From positions 1,363,501 through 1,427,500 of the forward strand of contig JABELC010000008.1 of assembly GCA_028455995.1 (NCBI GenBank): a stretch of 64,000 nucleotides of DNA, given 5' to 3'. The notes beneath the pieces are model-generated. The model did not search any database and was not told where the DNA came from. It was given only the letters and a program-made list of their open reading frames with translations. The DNA is from Scleromitrula shiraiana. Taxonomy: Eukaryota > Ascomycota > Leotiomycetes > Helotiales > Sclerotiniaceae. A program made the position numbers and the translations under genes. This document shows, piece by piece, positions 46,991 through 60,259 of the stretch; the first letter of the stretch is position 1, and each line of letters opens with the position of its first letter.

Positions 46991-49900
46991 ATGTCTAAAA
47001 GATTCCTGGAACATAACCCTTCGTCTTCTTCCTCTTTTTCTTCCAAGACTGGTAGGAATACTAAGTCTAGTTCCACTCGTAGAGAACAGGAATCAAAAGA
47101 TCAAGTTTCAAGGTTGTATGAGCTTGGACTACTCAGCGATTCGGATAAAAGATCAAGGAGGCGAGTTAAAGACAAGGACAGGGATTTTCCTGGTGGAGCA
47201 CCTGTTGCAGGATCCCATCCCAAAAAGGGTACGCAGTAACCAAGTTCCAAATTGTCTTTACTCCACCCCTCCGCTGATACTACTGCGTGAGAATATTACC
47301 ATTATAATTGCTGACTTCAAATACTTATTCTCATCAGACAATCACAAGATTTTCGAGTCTACTCGTGGTAGCTCGGATAAGTCCTACTCCTCAATCGCCT
47401 CTCCTCCAGGAAGTAAAGCATATATCGATTTGAAAAGGCGAGCTGGTGGTGGAATGGCAGGTATGTTGGACACGGATAGAACTCGTAATCGAAGGGAGAG
47501 GACATTTGTTGGAAGTGAATGTGCTGTATGTGAGGAGCCATTGGAACATACACTTCGGGGTGAGAGAATTCTACAGTTTTCATGTGGACATGTCTCTCAC
47601 GAAGCATGCTTCTATGAATACATCAAGGAGAGTGAAGCACAATACTGCCCATCATGCAATGCGCCATTGGGTTTAGATACAAGTCGGGGAGGCAATGTTC
47701 TTGACATTGGTAAGACTTTCAATACTGGTTCGTCTCCCCAAAATAGTACACTAATACATTTCCTCTCCATAGAGAAGCTAAGTAGCATTGTACGATCAGT
47801 TTCGGCCAGCGACCAATCTGCCAGATCAACACCCACGCCGACGACATGGGATAGTCAAACAGTACGACCACCAAGTCGAGAATCCAATACTCGAACTACT
47901 CGAACCAGCAGAGAAAATAGTCGGGATAACATCAGAGATAGTAGCAGTAGAGATAGTAGGGAAAGCAGAGAACGCATGGGATATGGTACTTCAACGAGAA
48001 CTTCGCACCAAAGGAATGACAGTGAAAATACTCCTTCGTCTGTCGGATACTCCGAAACTGCAGCAAGCGGACCTCCACGTCGTCATGATTATGATGTACA
48101 AGCCATGGAATCAAATCTCAGTCCTCGAGCAAGCGTTACTAGAAACCCTATCCCAACACCGGTCGTCAGTATTCGATCCGAATTTCCCACGTTGAATCGA
48201 TCAAGGCAACAGCAAACATTGACTTGTCTCATCACTATCGAAGTGCCGGATAATAAATGGAGGCCAGATCCAGATGACCTTCGAGGTGCTCCACCAATGT
48301 CAAATATTCGACCAGAAGATACATATGCCCGACCACCATCTCCTGCGCAAAGTGCACCACGGTTCTATCCCTACGAATCTCCAGAAGTTCTGGATGAAAT
48401 GACTGAAGGCTTGCGAACGCGGGTTGAGAACTGGCATGGATTGGATTTTAATAGGTAAACATTCTGGTCATTTCCAACTTCAATTCACTAATAAAAGGCA
48501 GATTTGGAAAATTACGATTATACGGAACGATACGTGTTGGGAAGGATAAACAATCGTGGCAGGAATTGGAATGTTTCTTGTTTGCCGAAATGCTCATTTG
48601 TGTCAAGGAAAAAAAACTTCCATCTTCACAACCATGGGATGAATCTAACGGAATTCGAAAATTCACTCGTTGTACTCTGAAAGGATCAATTTTAATCAAG
48701 AAACATTTGAATGAGGTATCAGAATCTGGTAGCTACCTTGGACAAACAGAGAAGATTTCGTCGGCCAATTTACGCCCTACGGAAGAAAACATATTGACTT
48801 TGAGTCTTTCAGTTGCAGAGTTGCCATCTTTTCATCTGAAGTTTGATAATCGAAATCAACTCAAATTATGGCAACAAGCCCTGTTGGATTTGAATGCGGT
48901 GGAAGGGTCGCCAGTACGAAGTCCTGATTATGATCTATCCGAGACGGAGGAGGAAGATTGGCAACGAAACTCCGGAGGCCCGCAAAGAGTGTCAACCAAT
49001 TCATCTGCTTATGGTGCTAGATCGGCCACAACTGCCCCAACAGAGTATACCAATCCTACCAGAGGGCTGCGACTGCCTCCCGCAGTCCACGTTCCCGTGG
49101 ATATCGTTGTTGTGATTCCTATATCTTCATCAATGCAGGGTGTTAAGATTAGTCTTGTTAGAGATGCTCTCAAATTTATGGTTTCCAATCTCGGAGAACG
49201 AGATCGTATGGGATTGGTTACATTTGGCTCTAGTGGTGGTGCGGCACCACTCGTAGGCATGACTACTAAGACTTGGAATGGATGGCAAGGTGTTTTGGCC
49301 TCAATCAGACCGGTTGGTCAGAAAAACCATAGAGCGGATGTTGTCGAAGGTGCAAATGTTGCAATGGATTTGCTCATGCAAAGGAGAACAAATAATCCAA
49401 TTGCTACCATTCTTCTGATTAGTGATTCCTCGACGTCGGATGCCGAGAGTGTGGATTTTGTTGTATCAAGAGCTGAGGCAGCAAAGTAAGTAATCTGGGT
49501 TTTCATTTCTCTCACTGTTAGCTGACCCTTTTAAACTAGAATCGCGATACACTCTTTTGGGCTCGGTATGACACATAAACCAGATACAATGATCGAACTG
49601 TCAACTCGTACGAAAGCTTCTTACACGTATGTTAAAGATTGGATGATGCTCCGAGAATGCCTTGCAGGTTGTCTTGGATCTCTTCAAACCATGTCTCATC
49701 AGAACGTGAAACTAAAGCTTCGACTCCCCGAAGGATCCCCAGCAAAGTTTGTGAAGATTAGTGGAGCATTGCAAATAACAAAGCGTGCAACAGGTAAAGA
49801 TGCAGAAGCTTCTTTGGGTGATCTTCGATTTGGAGACAAGAGAGATATTTTGGTTCAATTAGTGATTGCACCAGATAATGCATCACAGGAACAGTTACCA

Positions 49901-50779
49901 CAAGACCCATGGGAAACTATTGTTTCTGGACTCGAAGCTCTTGGCGGTCCACTTGATCAAGAAGATCAGCGGGTAGTATCAATTGAAGAGGTTCCTCTAA
50001 TCCAAGCCGATCTAACTTGGGGAGACATTCTTCGAGATGGGACACTCACTCACCTACCACGACCTTCATTACTCGCAATTACCATGCTTCCAGCTCCTAT
50101 GAATCAAAAGAGGCATACTACATGGACCAATGCACCTCCGATTCCACCACACCCAAGCGTTGTTCAACGTCGTATGGAGCTTCTCACATCTGATATGTTG
50201 ACGCGAGCACTTACTTTGGTCTCACGCGGTCAACATGATCGTGCACAACATCTTTTGAACGAAACACGTTCAATCCTTAAAGGTTTAGGAAAGGGCGGTC
50301 TACCTCCGATTCCACCTCCGCCTTCAAAATCGCCCAACCACAATCTCCCATCAAATAATGACGCTACTTCCTCCCCCACAACTCGTACCCCTGAACGTCG
50401 TCGCACACCTTCTCCTACGTCAGCTGCAATTGCAACCTCAATCCAGACTTTATCAGCACCAATCCCTCGACATCAATCTAACGACCATCTCTCTGTGAGC
50501 ACAGCTCCTGGTATAGATTCCAACACTGTCGCGGCTCTCGATGCCGAATTAGAAGCAAGTCTAGAGTGGATCAACCACCCCGTAGTATTCAGCAGAGATA
50601 GCAGGAAAGCCGTACTTCAAGCCATTGGTGTAATCAGCAGTCAACGAGGATACACATTCCGAACTTCCGTGGAGAGTCTTTGGGCTGTACGTGTTAACGG
50701 GATCAAAAAGATGACGGACAGAAGTCGAGAATGGAGAGAGGAAGGCGGTGGTGAAGTTGGCATTATGGAGGAGAGTTAA
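46991..50779 (+). CDS. RING-H2/PH/vWA protein, Far1/Ste5-type scaffold candidate
   Basis: Five exons: 46991-47228, 47338-47709, 47773-48454, 48502-49485 and 49540-50779; 1172 codons including stop, all junctions in frame. The N-terminus is Ser/Arg/Lys-rich and disordered. A RING-H2 finger lies at about residues 141-190 (CAVC, then FSCGHVSHEACF, then YCPSC). A PH-like domain follows at about 430-545 (FGKLRLYGTIRVGKD through FHLKFDNRNQLKLWQQALL). A vWA domain starts at about 625 with PVDIVVVIPISSSMQGVK and DRMGLVTFGS. The long C-terminal region has conserved VQRRMELLTSDMLTRAL and LEWINHPVVFSRDSRKAV segments. This domain order is that of the pheromone-pathway scaffolds Far1 and Ste5, so a role in MAP kinase or G-beta-gamma signalling is inferred, not shown. 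The vWA metal site looks altered (no Asp at the DxSxS start). Confidence 0.88.
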
Positions 50780-53700
50780 TGATCTGATGATTTTCTGCAT
50801 CATGGTCTGGATTTTCATGAATTACTTATTGCTTTCCAATTTTGGATAGCGGGAAAATTGATTTGATTTTTTGTTACTTACGAATGAGATGGAGGCAGGG
50901 ATGGATAGGATTCTTCTCTCGTTTTTTTCTTCCTCCTCTTCGGACTTTCATTGTATCATATTCTAGCGAAGTTTGATGGGATGGGATGTATTTGGGTTGG
51001 ATTGTTTGTTTGTTGGATACACTACACATACCCCATTTGTTATCATTTTTTCTTTATTATTATACTATTTCTTCTTTCCTTGAATCTTAGATGATTGATC
51101 ATCTGTTTCTTGGCTATTTTGGGAGGGAGGGGTTTAGGAAATTTGGATCTTGGATTTGGTCATATAACAAAGAAGGAATTGAGATTTGTACTTTGTTTCA
51201 TGGGTGCTCTTGGATGGTGAATGAGTGGTTTATGATATGATGTCTGAGGATGGGGGTTTTTGGATGGTTATGACTGAGTTGTTAGCTGGGCATAGGGAGG
51301 TGATGCGAATGAGGGATTTGGAACTGAATGGCTTAGATGAGATGACATTTGAATGAACCGATCTCTTTTTTTTTCTTCTCTCACAACGATTATTTATAGA
51401 TATGCAATGGAATGTTACGGCGACTTGTGTACCTTACTTATGAATGAATAGTACCACACAGGTGTGAATACATGGATTGGTGGGTGCCATGATGGATGAA
51501 TTTGGGTGCGGTAAATCAAAATTGAAACAATATATATGATTTGCATGCATTAGTTATGAATATTAAATCTTAGACGAGAAGTACTGGAATCATAGTCGAA
51601 ACTGTGGGTGGCGGAGGCGGGGAGATCTGCTTTGATATCTATAAATAAATGGTATCATAGAACGAAGACAACCAGGCCTTTATCATATATTTCACCGAGC
51701 AACGCTCCATACGAGCCAAAATCCGAATCTTAGTGGAAACTGTCGATGGAGTGGCGGTAATTGGGTGATATGGAATAACATGATGGCACGTTACTATACT
51801 ATCAATGATAGTATTCTTAAATCTCAAATATCGACAACGGTAAATCATATATTTAATATCTCACAGTATAGGATTTTACAATTAATGGTAGCGGATTTGC
51901 AAATGGCAATAGGTTGCTGATATATTCTATTCCACCTACTAGTAGATACTGGGAGAGATTTTTGTTGCGTGTTCAGTCCTCCTATGAGGTCGTATCTAGA
52001 ATCCCATTCGTCTCTTTGCTTGTACATTGGATGGGATAATGCTGGAAATCGGTAAGTATAGTAAGTAGCTTAGTAGGGTTTTATACTGAAGATACTATTA
52101 ACCTGGGCTTCACATGTGGGTGGTATGAATTATCTATTCATTCACTTGGTGGATACTACAGGATCAGATAGAGTTGCTGAGGTTGATATTCACTCTTGAC
52201 CCCTCGTCCTCGTTCATATGGCATGGACATATTTCTCTTTTTCGAACCTTTCTGAGGTTATCGAAGACGCTATTATATAGGATTATTGATACGGCTCGCA
52301 ACAAACTCATCTACAGAATAACTTTGAGTTGTCTAGGAGAGATGGAGATCTTCTTTGTACTAGTTAGTCACTTTTCTTTTGGACACTTATCTTTTCAATG
52401 TAGCCAAATTCGAAAATGCTTGTCTACTCCAAGTAATCAGTTGAGAACTCCCCAGATAACATGAATCAACACTCATGAGAAGTCGAAAGAATGATAACAA
52501 CAACTCAATTTTAACATTGAAGGGGAGCTTTAGGATCGAATAAACTTTAAAGAAGTAAATACATATATGCATTGACACTTGTCTTAGATGGTATACTACA
52601 ATCAGTTCAAGAAAGATATACAAATGGAACGATTATCTCTGTAGTCCATGACTCCCTAGTAACAACGGATTGTCTGTCATATATGAACGTTGCATAGGTG
52701 TATCTTCGTGGACTTCTTATACCATTGAGAAATATGCAGGTGATAGATATCCACTTCCCGAGTGTAAGTGATTGCATGCCAGTTCTCATCATCTCATACA
52801 AATAACATTTCGAGTTCACTTCTTATCTAATAACCGCTGGTGAATCACCTTTATCATACTACATGAAGGCATCCTGGTTGTTGGTTCTCACATCCTTCGC
52901 ATGGTTCTCTCTCTCATCTGTACAAGAATTCGTCTTCTTCGAACGAATTCAAGCCATCCATACTTGATTCTCCGACCAACTGAGAATGATCCCCTCAATC
53001 ATGAAATATGTAGGTACCAAGTAAGTTAGGTCGCATGTATCTGGCTGTCTGTGTTGTATTGGAGAGAAGCGTTTCCTTCAGGTGTGAGCATTCTGAATAT
53101 TTTCCATTTGATATTGATCCTCGTATGTGAACGAACGCGGATTTATGTGCACCTCATCTTGTTGTAGGAAAAACAAGCAGTCAAGTAGATGGTATAAGCA
53201 TTAATTTTGAACAGATTATAAGTTTTTCATCCCTCCCATATATACGTTAAGCAATGGCAATGTCCAAAGCAACAAAATCGCAAATTTACAAAGAAAATCC
53301 ATCCTCCATTCTCTCAAACCTCAATAATAGAGACCGTAGTTCCACTAACTACAATCGGAACCTCGTACATACACCTCCCCGCCGGACAATTCGCATGGAA
53401 CACCAAACTTTGCCCATCAGCCGTACCCGTTGCGCCCCTGGTGCCGTCAGATTAAACGGTGTATTTGTAACCATCAATGGTGTTGAGGACTTCGTATACG
53501 GTCCTTTGGTATCTGTTGCATATGCGTAATTCTCATTATATAATTTCGAAAGCTACAAAGAAACGGTAAGGTAGGGTGGAACCAGTTATTCGATCATATG
53601 GATAGATCATGTGGGCGGGAAGCCGTTTATTATAAATCTCCTTCCAACACAGCCCTGCCTCGCCCCTAGATCTTGACATCAAGTACCCGCATCCACATCA

Positions 53701-55253
53701 TTTAATTTCCGATGCGGTCAAGATCTACCATGAAGAGTTCAACGACTGTAACCTTGAAGATCATTTACTCGGTACTAAACGGCGGAAGAAAAATCCTCGG
53801 TAGCGATAGGCCACCCGGTCACCACCCATGGCTAGCCAAGGATAGATTGTGGCAAGGGTCGTGTAGATCGTAACCGTTTCTGTTGGTGCACGCATGTAGC
53901 CAATCCTTTCAATTTGACTATTTAGACAGTATCTACGCGGCTGTTGTGTCTTTTGTCGTTGATGAGCAGTAGAGATGAAAACTTGCTGATGTCAAACCTG
54001 TGGGTGTTGTAACTTATGTGCATCGTCGATTATAGCAAACGCTAGCGACCTTCATACTTGTATAACATCAAGTACATATATAACTCCATTCATGAAAATT
54101 GCCATCTTGTCAACTTCTTGAACTTTGCATTGAAAAGATGGAAAGGATAGAGAAAGATGATTAGATGTTGAGATTGAAAACATGGATTACCAATCAAGTA
54201 ATTTTCCTACATGTACTCCACACCCAGGGTTGAGTTGTGGGTTGTACAACAACTCATAAAACTGCCCCAATCTCTTTTAAATATTTGGCATTCCCTGAAT
54301 CAAATTCCATTCTTAATCTAGAACTAAGATGCATATTCCTTTGCTAGGAGGTCAAAAGTTCGGCGGTATATCGGAAGGGATGAAAGAGCAAACGAAGGAG
54401 CAAATAAGGAGTGGAAGCAGAAACATCCTTACAACTCATTTGGATTCCTCAATTCGCAATGAATTAGCGAAATGAAACGACGATCCTACGGAGAATTCGG
54501 TCATGATTTCGGAAGTAGTCGGTATAGAACGTGAATTTGGGGATCTACATTAAGAGAATGTATATGTCCCAGAACTTGCATGTAGGAATCTCCAGGCATC
54601 CAAATAACATACTGAATGGGCTATTATATTTATGGAGAAAATGGGTCGCCCACCCACTCTATCGAGCTCTCTATCGTACGAGGTATTGGAGGAGGCGTTG
54701 ATATTTAGTCAATATCAATCATCCGACATACGTCCTTTGGTACTCAGCGATAATATCCTCGAGAACAAGAGATGAAAGTGTAAAGGGAGTAGTAGTTCCT
54801 AACATTTCTTGGTTGCTCAAAAAGTTTTCAAGGCCGTATAAAGCAGAATATGTGGCCTCCCTAGGTTGCTACTAACTGGTCTATCCAAATACTGCTTTGT
54901 ATGTCTCTATTTGGCTACATATGATATCATATCAGGCTCGTTTCTCTCCCGAAAAAGTAGAGAATATTGTTCCGGCCTTCGAATGAACCAAATTGTATCT
55001 GGAAACCATGCAAACCAAATGAGTACCACGAAGAAATGGAGATTTTGGTTGCAAAAGCTGACATCAGTGGATTAGTTTAATTTGAGAGACAACTCAGTTT
55101 GTTGACAAGAAATGAAAACTCTTTTTGCACACTCTTAATTTCTGAAAAGACTCGGGAGGGAACAGACGGTTTTCCTCCCACTCTTTGGAGTAACTCCATA
55201 ATATTAACTACTAGAGAGGGATAGCCACCGTCAACAACCCACTACATATGATT
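50780..55253. other. 4.5-kb gene-poor convergent region
   Basis: Lies between the 3' ends of the RING-PH-vWA gene (+) and the CoA-transferase-like gene (-). No exon is well supported. A 91-codon frame at 53254-53529 and a protein-like stretch in another frame of the same interval could be a gene relic. The rest is ordinary low-complexity intergenic sequence. Confidence 0.6.
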
Positions 55254-57350
55254 CTAGTTCAATATCTCTTGCAACAAATCATCTGGCCAATACGCCTTAT
55301 CAACCCCATTCGACCTCGTCCTAACATTATACCTCAACTCGACCTCTCCACCCGGGAATTGGAAAACAGGTTCAACAGTCTTAATCTTTGCACCGATCGC
55401 CCTACTCTCTCTGATCTCAAAGAAATCGTCTCTGAAAATAGTCTTTCCAGTGCCTGACTTGATCATTCCCTGAAAAAATCTTCCAAGCATATAATTCACA
55501 TTATGGTAGTGGCGGAACACAGGTCGACCATTCCTTGCCCAAACATCGTCCCATACTTCTGAGGGGTACATTCCACAGGAGTTGACAAGCCATTGAAAAT
55601 AATAATTCAATGCGACCTGTGGAAATGGGAACATGTAAGTCAGTAAGCTTTTTTATGTCAGCTGGAACGGATGCTTACATCTATGCTAAACGAACCCCCT
55701 TATTCGGATCGCTGAATGATGGCTTGGAGAATACCACTTATTCCTATTACACCCGCACTGTAGTAAAAAGAATTGTTAATATACAAAACAGATATAGTAT
55801 AATATCCATCCAAGAGAAACTTACCAATAGTCTGCGTTTGGTAGGACTGGCGTAACAGGTTCATCGTTGCCCATAGCTCGACCAAATTCCATCGAAACGC
55901 CGCAATTCTGCGTGGTAATTGTTAGTGAAAATGAATTATCCAAGGCCTGAGAGACAAAGTTTCTCAACATCTTACCGCATCGCTAATTTGCTGCCATCCA
56001 CTACGACTCGACCACGGTCCATGCCAACCGTAGCAATTTTCCCTAGCAATAATAATACCACGAGGCCTATCTTTGCACAATTCAAGGATACCATCCTCTC
56101 CCAAGCCGTACTTATCCAAGACTCCAGGTCTATATCCGGTGACTACAACATCAGCTTCACGAATAAGCTTCTTTGCTTTCTCAAGATCGTCTTTAATTCG
56201 GAAATCTAACGCCGTGTTCCATTTACCCCAGTTGAGATCGCAGTGGAGAGAAGAATAATCTTGGAGATGCGGAGCAGTGATTCGTATCACAGTTGCGCCC
56301 AACTCAGCCAAACCTCTAGCGATAACTGGAGCGGCGATGACTCGAGTGATGTCAACGATTTTCAACCCGGCCAGAGGACGTTTAGGGCTGGTCTGGGGGG
56401 AATCTGGCCACCAGTTTGCTTTCTGGGCAGGATTTGCATGATGTCTGATCTCGAAAAGTCCTACTTGAGAATTGGCCTTGCCATGCTCACTATTTTTGTA
56501 CTCTTCTTTGGTCCAGCAAATAGTTCCTGCTTGTTTGTATTTATCCGATACTAGTCGTTGCATATCCTCCGAATCGATCTGACCTATCTTCTCCATAAAT
56601 GGCTTCCATGATTCTTCAAGACTAGGTTGACCAATATCATGAGGTAACCCAATACTATCCAAGCTGGGATCAGGATTCATACTCCCTGACGAACAAAGTA
56701 GGTTGATCAATTCCACAAGTCCGCCAACGTAATAGTATTTTGCTTACCGTGCAAATGAAAATAGCGACCATCCTTTGTTTTGTAGATGTTGGTACAAGAA
56801 GCGCGATGATGCGATACTTGGAGTCGGTAATAATCGAAGCTCGGGAACCAGTTCTCCATTAATTTTGCTCTCTCACGACCAGGCTCTGCGCTGTTGAGTA
56901 GCGTGACTTTGGCACCTTCGGGATCGATTTCCCATAATAATGTTGACATGACAAACAGTTGAGCATGATCACATGAATTGGTTAGTGATAATTCAGTGGA
57001 TGATGAAATCGAGCTCTATTATCGATCATACTTTGTGTGACGAGACAGCCCGCAATGACAGAACCCTAGCGCCATGAAGAAGTAACTCACGTGTTAATAA
57101 CTATTTCTTCGGGCTCCTGGTTATATTTCTTTTTGAGCAATGCCATCAGGTAAGTCGCTTCCAAAGCTTTGATCGATGATATACTTTCAGCAAAACGCCA
57201 TACGATTGGCATAGTTGGAGCATTCTCCCCTTCGAATCTTATCTTTTTGGCGTACTCCTGAGCATCACTGGGAAGATTTGGAATCACCAATAGATTCGAC
57301 AGAAAGCCATTGTGGAAGACCTTTCTTGCTTCGTCAGGTACAGAATACAT
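55254..57350 (-). CDS. Class III CoA-transferase family (CaiB/BaiF-like)
   Basis: Six-exon model: 57350-57091, an exon ending at 56748 (start 56971 or 57013), 56685-55976, 55907-55825, 55757-55679 and 55616-55254; about 572 residues (586 with the earlier acceptor). Family members transfer CoA between carboxylic acids; the substrate is unknown. The core PLAGLKIVDITRVIAAPVIARGLAELGATVIRI (about residues 265-297) is the CaiB signature, followed by DLNWGKWNTALDF and ADVVVTGYRPGVLDKYGLGED, then GPWSSRSGWQQISDANCGVS and the GVIGISGILQAIIQRSEKGG segment. TDHAQLF near residue 87 resembles the N-terminal half of fungal family members. The first intron lacks an AG at the position that gives the expected N-T-D-H-A-Q junction; a canonical AG upstream (exon start 57013) would add 14 residues. 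Downstream junctions are GT-AG and in frame. Confidence 0.82.
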
Positions 57351-58638
57351 CGTCGTTGAGAGTGAAATGTTATAATAGCTATGGTGTTGACTAGGCGCGG
57401 ATTGTAGTTAACATAGGAGCACTTTTTATGCAACTAGACAAAATACACCGACCACAGCATACACGCGAAGTAGTTTCGCGTACCACGAGATACCCACTAC
57501 TTCCGACGTCAAACTTCCTACCCCGTATATCGAATGTCAATTAAAAGGGGGAGCGGGCGGGAGCGGATAGAAACTGCCATGAGTCGTGTAATTTGTATGC
57601 CGACATTGCCACTATTGGCGCGATCATCTTTATATTCTACATTGTGATATCCGCCATCAAGTAAATGCACTTGACTACAAACTACATCAAATCATAAATA
57701 TATCAACTCAGAGCCTTATGATAGCTGTGATATCGTATGACTTTCACAAACGGAATTGAATCTGATCTACTTAAACCAAACACCCACTCTGGGTCTAACA
57801 TATGCATGATGTTCCGATATTCAGTGGTGCTATGAGTACGACATATGCACTACCAGCTATGATTGATAAATCAATGAAGAAATGGCACTGCAGCTAGCAA
57901 ATCATAGACTCTTTTGACTCGATTACAATATGGACTCGAGGAGATGATTGATGACAGTACTACTGATAATTTGAGATGAGTAGGACATATATTGATAGAT
58001 GGGAGAGAAATTTTAGAGAACTAACGATATACACAGCCATTGCCATTCAACAGGCAAGCGTTATTGTACAACAACCCCGCTATAAGTCTATTTGCAATAA
58101 GCTTCTAGGCTTATGATTGTGTTCAGTATTATGGTTGTACCTCTTAGGTATAACCTGTCATGGATCAAAACAACCCTCGCCGCATGTATGTCATTCGGAA
58201 AACATGAAGTCAGTGTAGATATCATACTATGATACGATGCCTAAATATGGGTTTCAGGAAACATGGTAACTGTACCACTGATTTGATCTGTATTCTTCAT
58301 TTAGGGAGGAACGTTTTGGCGCGATTATTGCATAATAGAGGAAAGGAAATGGTACTTATATTCAGAACCCTAGTGTATGTAGACGAAAGATGAGCGTTTA
58401 GAACAGTTGACGTGAGCATAATGTGAATTTTACAATTTATAATTTTCATTCTTTTAAATATCCTGCTATTGCAATTATCCTGCATGCAAGTATGATACAA
58501 AAATCCGCAAAAACAACTATCGAACGCCAATATCTTTACCAGCCATACTAACAACCTCATGATAGAACGTAAAGAAATGTAGAATAAATGTGAATACCCA
58601 TCCAATGACAATATATGCAAGTATACATGGTACTTTTT
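57351..58638. other. Intergenic, CoA-transferase promoter and CBF5 3' region
   Basis: Tandem minus-strand spacing of 1.3 kb with no supported exon, RNA gene or notable repeat. Confidence 0.6.
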
Positions 58639-60259
58639 TTAATCGCTATCATCACTGTCTGCGGCTTTCTTTCCTTCTTTCTTGGCCTTCTTTTCCTTCT
58701 TCTCCTTCTTCTTTCGTTTTCTCTCTGCCTTCTCTTCCGCAGTCTCGCCCTCGTGTCTCTTTCTCTTCTTGGAATCGTCATCACCGTTTGTGATCATTGA
58801 TACATCGGCATCAATGGCTGGAACTGCTGGTGCAGCAGCGACGTCTGGCTTGGAGGTAGTCTCAGCCTTAGGAGCAGCGACTGTGCCATCTTCAGCATTT
58901 AAAGGTGCATTGAAGTCCTTGTATTCGGCGTTCCACTTGGCCGGGGTAGCCTCGTTTGGTCGTCCATATTTGTCGAGTTTACCGTCAGCCTTCATCTTCT
59001 TCTTCTCAACAGCAACAGGTCCCATTCCCCATCTGCGTGGGTAGAGATCACGTTCCATGATACAACGCTTGACCTTGGCAACAACACCGTGATCGCAAGT
59101 GGAGAGTTCAACGGTGGACATTTGAGCGATACCAAGAGCAATGGCTTCTCCCTTGGTGGTCATAAGAACAACCTCCTCGTGGACCTCGATATCAGCCTCT
59201 GTAATGATGTTAGTTAAAATTTTCTCTCGATTTAAGAGCGATACATACCATATCTTAACAAACCAGGAATCATCAATTTAGCACCATAGCAGACCGCGTT
59301 GACTGCACTGTCCTTAACAACGATTCTCTTGTATGTAGTGAGAAGGGTCTCCAATGGTTGAATGACCTTTCTTAAGTATGCCTCATCGCGGGTGTTGTCT
59401 TGCATCCATTGCGCATCCAGTACATCGTGAAGTGTAACCATGTCTTTTTGCTCATCCATGGCACCACTTCGTACTCTCCTCAACTCTTGCATGTGTGCAC
59501 CTACACCCAACAATAATCCAAGATGTACACACAATGTACGGATATATGTACCAGCTTCACAGCTAACCCAGAAAACACCCAAATGTCTGTCGTTGTCGAA
59601 TTCGTATAACTTGCTCTCGTGGATTGTTCGGATACGGAGTTGACGCTTAACAGCGGAAATAAGGGGAGGTCGTTGGAAAAGAGCACCGGTCAAAGTCTCC
59701 AAAGCTCGCGCGAATTGTGCTTCTCCACCAGGAAGTTTGTCGTGTAATCGGATAACACAAACATACTCCTTTCCTGCACCTTGTTGCGATTTTACCAATC
59801 TTGTTGCGCGATCAATGCACACAATTAAACATCCAGTAACTTTTGGATCGAGAGTACCACTGTGACCAGTCTTCTCAACTCTGTCAAAGGATTAGTCTTC
59901 GCGTCGCAATCATAAAGAACGTGTAATATTACCTTAGCATGCGCTTTACCCAAGCTACAACTTCGTGACTGGAGGGATTGGAAGGTTTGTCGAGGTTAAT
60001 GACACCGGAGCTGATATAGGACTTGAGATCCCTTTTGAGTGGTGTGCATCCATTGGGGATAGGAGTGAAATGCCCAGTGCGGACAAGTACTAGATGATGT
60101 CAGTCTACATTCCTGTCTTCAATAAATACTTTCACACATACAATTGTTATAATTCTTTAAAAGTAATGGCCAAGTGCTGGTATCGATAGCTGGAGTAACA
60201 GCTTCTGGTTTGATACTGTAATCAACCTCTTGATCTTTCTTTGCTTTAACAAGCGCCAT
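58639..60259 (-). CDS. CBF5: H/ACA snoRNP pseudouridine synthase Cbf5/dyskerin
   Basis: Catalytic subunit of the nucleolar H/ACA snoRNPs that converts uridines to pseudouridines in rRNA. Four exons: 60259-60142, 60089-59933, 59880-59249 and 59198-58639; 488 residues. The dyskerin-like N-terminal block runs from about residue 35 (NYNNLLVRTGHFTPIPNG, then KRDLKSYISSGVINLDKPSN). The TruB catalytic motif GHSGTLDPKVTGCL follows, with the catalytic Asp in TLD, and then GAGKEYVCVIRLHDKLP and FWVSCEAGTYIRTLCVHLGL. The PUA domain is in the last exon (EVVLMTTKGEAIALGIAQMS, CDHGVVAKVKRCIMERDLYP, RRWGMGP). The Lys/Glu-rich KKE tail after about residue 420 ends in DSDDSD, as in yeast Cbf5. All junctions restore conserved sequence. 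Confidence 0.97.
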
